Origin: Gloeopeniophorella convolvens
Taxonomy: Eukaryota; Basidiomycota; Agaricomycetes; Russulales
Length of the DNA stretch: 10,114 nt
Assembly (NCBI GenBank): GCA_022496205.1
Contig: WTXD01000401.1
Span: 1-10,114 of the forward strand
Direction of reading: 5' to 3'
In this document: in pieces, positions 5,421 to 10,114 of the stretch
How positions within the stretch are numbered: the stretch's first letter is position 1
Layout: every line of letters begins with the position of its first letter
Position numbers and translations under genes: made by a program
Notes under the pieces: generated by a model
The model's database searches: none
The model's input: only the letters and a program-made list of their open reading frames with translations
What the model was told of the DNA's origin: nothing

Positions 5421-7541
5421 TTACAGACCGACCGCGGACAGAAGTCTCGCCCAATCTGAGCTACCCAAACCGGTGACCTGCAATTCAGACACTGAGTCAG
5501 CCTTTCGTAACGTCAAAGTGGAAGACAAGTACACATACTGGATTCCAACCCGCCAAAGCGGGAAAGCCATTCGTGCCGCAGCCAGGATTACTGCCAGACG
5601 TGATATTATTGAAGATGGCGGGTGCTGTGGCGTATAGGAATGGATTCAGGAAGCCGAGGGGAGGCTTGCCAGCAGCTATAAGCCTGTCGTTGATCAATGC
5701 AACGATGCTCCCAAAGATGGGGGATGAAGCCTCCGTCCCGTCGAGTGTCCCAACCTCTCCTTGAAAGACGATCTCAACATTGACTCCCGCAGCACCAACA
5801 TCCGGAAAGGCTCGACCCGAAGCGTTGAATCTTCCGGAGTTTAAAGACCCGATTTTTGACAGGTAAGATCTGACCGCAGCCAGCTGATATGATGGGGTGC
5901 TGAAAAAATTGGAGAATCCACCAGATGAGAAGGAGGCTGCGACCTCGGGGTTCACGTTCTGAGTGGCACCGACAGAGGTGACGCTGCGTGAAAAAGTGAG
6001 CCAGGAGACAAAGGCGGTCGGACAATCAGTATCGACGTTCTTACAAGGGACATGTGGAGGGGAACGTGGGAACGAATGTTGTGCAGGTCTCACTCTCGAG
6101 GCCGGCGACACCACCATCTCCGGAGGCAAATATGACGCTAACGCCGCGAGCGCCAAGTTGAGCGAATACATTGCACAAAGTACTGTTGGGTATGGTCAAA
6201 CTGTTACGAAGAAACGAGGTCCGGTGGTCCTCACTTTGCGAGAGGTTGAGAAATCTGATTCTCGTTCAAGCCAACGCCGATTATGAGAACCTGTGGAAGT
6301 GTGCTCTCACTCGATAAGAAGTTGCCGAGATCCAACAGACCGTCAAGACCGCCATCTTGGGTGTTTGGCCCAACGGATAGGAAATCCACTGTAACGCCTG
6401 TAGCAATGCCAACCGTGTATTGGACTTCCAGGTTCTGAGGTAGATGTTTAATATTGTATATGGAAAGGCCCATATAGCTTCTGCTTACCGCCAAAATTGA
6501 TATTCCACTTGGGTTCTGCGGGTTTGAACCACCGTCAAGGGTCTCCACTTAGGTTGTTGAGGAGTTTTTGATGTCAGGACGAAACATCTTGAGGAATTGC
6601 TGAAATAACGGGTCGGTTTCATGCTATCTGGGTGTTAGAGGAAACCTTACAGCGAGATCTGCCTGGCTGAAGAACTGGTTATCGAAGCTCCCGATGGCGA
6701 TCTGGTTAGACGACTGCGTAGCTGGCGTCGTCGGGATGCTGTACAGTTCTTGAAGAATGCGGGATTGATAGCCGAGTTGCATGAAGGGCTAGGCCGCGTG
6801 CTGTCATGGATGCTGAGACATTGCTGGTCGCCCGACCAGCCGGAGGCGTTGCTTTTCTCGGGAAAGACAGCAAGGACTTGCCCACATTGCCCATGGGTTC
6901 AGGAAACCTGCGCTCCCAGAAGCGTCAGACGATTAGCCGTATGATGGAAAAGTGCATACGTGACGGTTGGGTGCACCAGCTGGATGTGCCCTTCCAGAGC
7001 CTCTGGTATGGAATATGCGAGCGTACGAATCGCCTCTGTGCCCGTGGCTGAGTGAGTGAAAGTTGTGAAATTGGCATCGAACAGCTCGTTTGCCAGGGAT
7101 ACAGTCGTCTGGATGGTCACCCAGTCGCCGTATGGAGATATGGCTGTAGCGTTGAGCCCTTTGGAGGAGAACCACTCAGCGACCGCTGCCGATGTCTGCT
7201 GTTTCGGAGTCACGAAAACTCCAAGCTATCAGGTCTACCATTAGCATACGCACGAGTCTTTGCACGGAATCCAAGGTACGAACCTCTTCCTTGGAGAGAT
7301 GCTTCCCGTAAACATCGCTTCCGGGAGTACTGACCGCCATCAGCATATCTTGAAGCCCAAGGATGTCGCTCTGGGTGAGCGCGATCCGCAGTTTCAACTC
7401 GGCATCACCTGGAGCGGGGCCATCGTCCGTGAACCCATGAGGGGCACTGTCACGGCTCTCGTGCAGACGCGAGCGGCGACTGAGCTGTGACGAAGCGTAG
7501 ACAAATGAGATAAGCACAGACAATGTGAGGAACCTCTTCAT
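5421..7541 (-). pseudogene. S53 sedolisin / tripeptidyl-peptidase-like gene, degenerate (copy 1)
   Basis: This is the full footprint of a secreted S53 peptidase. ATG 7541 starts a signal peptide (MKRFLTLSVLISFVYASS). Approximate exons are 7541-7280, 7218-6960, 6907-6651, 6599-6489, 6434-6235, 6182-6045, 5983-5539 and 5477-5421. The prodomain (YGKHLSKEEV, TSAAVAEWFSSKGLNA, GHIQLVHPTVTFP) precedes the catalytic domain (LYSIPTTPAT, TLDGGSNPQNP, VQYTVGIATGV, NTQDGG, RGVSVIFASGDGGVAG, CPFVTSVGAT, SFSSGGFSNFF) and the end VTGLGSSDWARLLSAVGL. Damage: an in-frame TAA at 6549-6551; exon 6907-6651 needs two frame changes (CNSAINPAFFK, then LYSIPTTPAT in another frame near 6740); catalytic Glu is Leu (6492-6494), Asp is Glu (6426-6428), and Ser of SGTS is Glu (DGTEASSP, codon 5731-5733); Ca2+-site Asp is Asn in NNITSG and GWNPV. 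The oxyanion Asp (ASGDGG) remains. The other exons stay in phase, so decay looks recent. The first intron's exact ends are uncertain. Confidence 0.85.
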
Positions 7542-7604
7542 AATGCTCTTGGTAGTGGGGCGACCAAGACCTCTGGAATGTCCTGAGATCGCAGCTTCTT
7601 CCGC

Positions 7605-7612
7605 CTTAAATA
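7605..7612 (-). promoter_or_regulatory. TATA-like box upstream of the degenerate S53 gene
   Basis: On the minus strand the sequence reads TATTTAAG, ending 63 bp before ATG 7541 in a GC-richer context. The spacing is compatible with a short 5' UTR. It supports choosing ATG 7541 rather than the in-frame upstream ATG at 7661, which would lie upstream of this box. Confidence 0.45.
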
Positions 7613-7918
7613 CCGGTGCCACGGCGGCTAACGTTCCGAGAAGTGAGATGTTGTGCAGCATATGCCACGAGAAAGACGGGAATCTGCATCAAGGGGGTGC
7701 CTTCTTACAACCCCTCATTAGCATTCAGAATGGGGATATGAGGGACAGAAGCCCGAGACGGGGGAAGTCTGGTGGGAGGAAAAGCGGCATCGATGTTCGC
7801 ATGATGAAGTTTCGGGGACATGCCAGGGGTAGCTCATTCCAGATGGGATACTATGCACACGAGCAAGGCATTATAGAGATGAAGCGTTGCTCAGTCATAG
7901 CTTTGGGGACATATCATA

Positions 7919-7984
7919 TTGACAGCCGGGTTGACAGCCCTGACAGGACCACGTGCTAACGGCTTCGTGAGCCTGGTGAGCCTG
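7919..7984. repeat. Short direct repeats
   Basis: TTGACAGCC occurs at 7919-7927 and 7931-7939 (period 12) and is followed by CTGACAG at 7940-7946. A perfect 9-bp tandem repeat GTGAGCCTG lies at 7967-7975 and 7976-7984. These are simple local duplications; no function is implied. Confidence 0.6.
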
Positions 7985-8234
7985 CCGTCGGCCGGCTGGG
8001 CTCTGCAGCAGCGCACGTCACTGCTGCTTATCGCGAGGGCAGGCAGCCTCGAAGCCAGACTACGGGACAGTCGAGGGAGATACCGGTTATGGTCAGCTGC
8101 TGGGGTGGCGGAACGTCAAGAGAGCTTGTCTACGGAGAAGTAGATGCTCGCTGACCCATTGTGACCCACTAAAACCAGCCCAGTGACGCCTCAGGCTAGC
8201 GCAGCTAGAAATAGACTCGCTTACTCTGGACTCC

Positions 8235-8579
8235 CTAGACCACTGAGATAGCATTGAACGTCATGTTCGATGCTCTCCAGGATGTCGCCGATGAGCTCAC
8301 GGTAGTCCACTCCGCGGGCCATTGCTGCTTGGAGTGTTGAAGGCCAGCGTGCCAATTGCGTTCGTCCATATTGTTGACGTTGTCACCGGGATACCGGAAT
8401 ACTGTACAGCCATTGAAGATGAGTTGGTGTAGATTACACAGGGTCGATATGCGTTGGGGTAACGTGGGTGTGTCGTCGCTCAGGGTGTCGGGGCTTTGGC
8501 AGACTCGCGAGAGTCGGCGGCAGAGCTTGCCCGACGGACGGCGGACGACGCGGAACCCGGCTAGCCGCCGGCCGGATTG
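8235..8579 (-). other. Weak minus-strand open frame, unrecognised (possible gene remnant)
   Basis: The frame ending with TAG at 8235-8237 is open back to at least 8579 (about 114 codons), with no ATG near its left end. It includes LPQRISTLCNLHQLIFNGC and FRYPGDNVNNMDERNWHAG. The first segment has a leucine-rich, F-box/LRR-like feel, common in basidiomycete families, but this is only an impression. Codon composition changes from GC-rich upstream to mixed. It may be a decayed exon or chance. A second short frame inside it, with ATG at about 8322, codes MARGVDYRELIGDILESIEH and ends with the TAA at 8221. Confidence 0.15.
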
Positions 8580-9395
8580 GCGCCGTATCCTATTTTCGAT
8601 ACTCGTTCGCAGCTCGTTCGGACGTGCTAACGCCGCGTATTGACGGCGAGCCTCCCACGAAACCGTGGCCGATGAGAGGATGGCAGATTTTTGGAGGTGA
8701 ATGAGCCTCGCCCATCATCAACTGCGCTTCTGCTGTTAAAATTGGCGAGTGGGTCAGGATTAAGGGCGAGTCTGCTGCCATGACAGGATGATGGCGAGTC
8801 CACATGCGGCAATACTGGCCCTGATTTCAAGCTGAATGCCCTGCTGAACACATTCCACGGAGAAGCAGGATTCAATACCGAACCACCGTGGTCGACGTTT
8901 GGGGCCCCTTGTTGGCGCCGAGGGAAGGGATGAGGAGCTGAAACATAGGGCAGGATGATGATGCATCATGATGATGAGAGAAGGGGCGGTGTCTGCCTCG
9001 GGATTCGCGTAACGCGTAAGGAACCTCAGCCGCACGTGCAGAGGTGAAGCTTGAAGCTCCGCGCGACCATAAATCTGCAGCAACAAGACACCATGCTACA
9101 CGCCAACGGCCTTGCTAAGACCAGTGGCTGGTGAGACCGCCTTCCGAGAGCTTGAGAATGGTAATTCTGCAACGCAATTTCGATCCACCGCCGTCGCGAA
9201 ACCAAACGGATGTCTGAGTTCTGCGCAGACTCGCACGGCGCGTAGTAATACATAGATAGCGTAAAAGCACATAAGCAGTGACTGCAGAACTTGGGACACG
9301 TTGCGCTAGAGAAAATGCTAAGCCCATACCAGCCCGATTATCAGGGGCCCATGCACTGTTATCATACCATTCCCACATCCAAGCTGAACCTCACG

Positions 9396-10114
9396 CTATT
9401 CCGACGCTGCCAACAGCAGATTCGCCCAGTTTGGGCTGCCCAGGCCAGTAACCTGTGCAGAAATATGACCCCTGGCAATGACAAGATGTGTGAAACTACA
9501 TACCGGGTCCCAACCAGCCGTCGCGGGGAACCCTGAAGGTCGATTGGTGCAGCCTGTGCTTTCACCGCTGGTGATGTCATTAAGACCACTGAGCCCTTTT
9601 GCGGAGTACAAGAACGGATTGAGGAATCCGAGTGGAGGCCTTCCCGAGCCCATGAGCCGATCGTTGATCAGCGCGATAACGCTCCCGAAGATGGGGCTCG
9701 AGACGGATGTTCCACTTATTGTGAGAGCGAAATTCTGAAATACGACCTTGACGTCAACGCCAGCTGCAGCTACATCTGGATAGCCTCGGCCAGTTTTATT
9801 GAAGAGTCCAGTATTCACGGCGCCGAGGCTTGCCAGGTATTTTGCCGAGGCAGCTTCCTGGTAATCCGGAACATCAAAGTAATTTGAGAAGCCTCCAGAT
9901 GAAAACGAGGCTGCAACTTCGGGATTGACATCCTGAGTGGCGCCAACGGAGGTAACGCTAAGAATAAGAATCAGTAAAGAGGTCTAGAGGACAACATAAG
10001 GCTCTGACAAGGGACATGTGGAAGGAAATGTGGGCTGAAATGTCGAGCAATTGGCATCTTGCGACCCAGCAACACCGCCATCTCCAGATGAGACAACACG
10101 ACGCTGACACCTCG
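9396..10114 (-). CDS. S53 sedolisin / tripeptidyl-peptidase-like gene (copy 2), 3' part; possible frameshift at window edge
   Basis: This is the C-terminal half of a second S53 peptidase; its start lies beyond the window. Exons are 10114-10009, 9957-9504 and 9452-9396 (TAG). Introns are 51 nt each (10008-9958 GTCAGA...CTGAT...CTTAG; 9503-9453 GTATGT...GCACAG). Motifs in order: RGVSVVL, SSGDGGVAGSQ (oxyanion Asp), FVTSVGATQDVNPEVA, SFSSGGFSNYF, GRGYPDVAAAG, then SGTSVSSPIFGS with the catalytic Ser intact (codon 9705-9707). NDITSG and GWDPVTGLGS keep the Ca2+-ligand Asp residues that copy 1 has lost. The intron positions match those of copy 1 (after TCP and after WDP/WNP), so the two are paralogues in the same orientation. 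Between RGVSVVL and SSGDGG there are two extra bases (TCTC instead of TC, 10090-10093), which shift the frame. Whether the gene is functional is therefore open. The product is probably secreted, by family. Confidence 0.82.

Larger units (their letters stand above)
7613..9395. other. Long intergenic region between the two S53 copies
   Basis: About 1.8 kb without a gene I can name. It contains small direct repeats (7919-7984), three GGCGAGT copies (8744-8799), a GC-rich stretch around 8465-8660, the 12-bp palindrome ATGATGCATCAT at 8958-8969, and a weak minus-strand open frame (8235-8579). I looked for S53 fragments, terminal inverted repeats and transposase motifs and found none convincing. 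The right part must contain the 3' UTR of copy 2, the left part the upstream region of copy 1. Confidence 0.4.

Noticed and set aside
7542..7661. In-frame upstream ATG at 7661 as start of the S53 gene
   Set aside because: It would put about 40 residues without signal-peptide character in front of a good signal peptide, and it lies upstream of the TATA-like box at 7605-7612.
8958..8969. Palindrome ATGATGCATCAT as a regulatory or recombination site
   Set aside because: It sits inside a simple GAT/ATG-repeat run, so the symmetry is expected by chance.
7919..9395. Transposon or insertion element between the S53 copies
   Set aside because: No terminal inverted repeats, target-site duplications or transposase motifs could be identified by eye.

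Overview
The window looks like nuclear DNA of a filamentous basidiomycete fungus, probably an agaricomycete. Genes are densely packed on both strands, and nearly every one is split by short GT-AG introns of about 50-65 nt with CTGAC/CTAAC-like branch sites. The recognisable proteins (MgtE/SLC41 transporter, Pol I subunit Rpa34, Cox17, histone H3, a glyoxalase-like VOC protein, secreted S53 peptidases) fit that setting. No prokaryotic features, tRNA, rRNA, CRISPR or clear transposon was found.

Layout. 53-571 (+): 3' end of an SLC41/MgtE-type divalent cation transporter. 771-1719 (-): three-exon gene for an RNA polymerase I Rpa34-like subunit, convergent with the transporter. 1720-1925: compact divergent promoter with an overlapping TGAGTCA/CACGTG motif. 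1926-2363 (+): COX17 copper chaperone, with a probable 12-nt first exon. 2364-2943: intergenic DNA carrying the H3 promoter (TATA box and four G3-4/T4 runs). 2944-3833 (+): six-exon histone H3 variant. 4178-5272 (+): four-exon glyoxalase-like protein, with a palindromic bZIP/ARE-like site upstream. 5421-7541 (-): S53 sedolisin (tripeptidyl-peptidase type) that is broken and has lost its active site. 7542-9395: about 1.85 kb without a convincing gene. 9396-10114 (-): 3' part of a second S53 gene, same strand, with an intact catalytic Ser motif but a possible 2-nt frameshift near the window edge.

The first five genes are mostly housekeeping (ion transport, rRNA synthesis, respiratory-chain assembly, chromatin, small-molecule metabolism). 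The right half is an accessory-type region: a same-strand pair of secreted-peptidase genes, at least one of them decaying. The two observations most worth following are the H3 variant, whose gene model has no K27 (ARKSAP) segment and which has an altered C-terminus, and the sedolisin copy in which catalytic Glu, Asp and Ser and two Ca2+-ligand Asp positions are all substituted, besides a stop codon and frame breaks.

All exon boundaries were read by eye from splice signals and protein-family similarity recalled from general knowledge. No database search was run.
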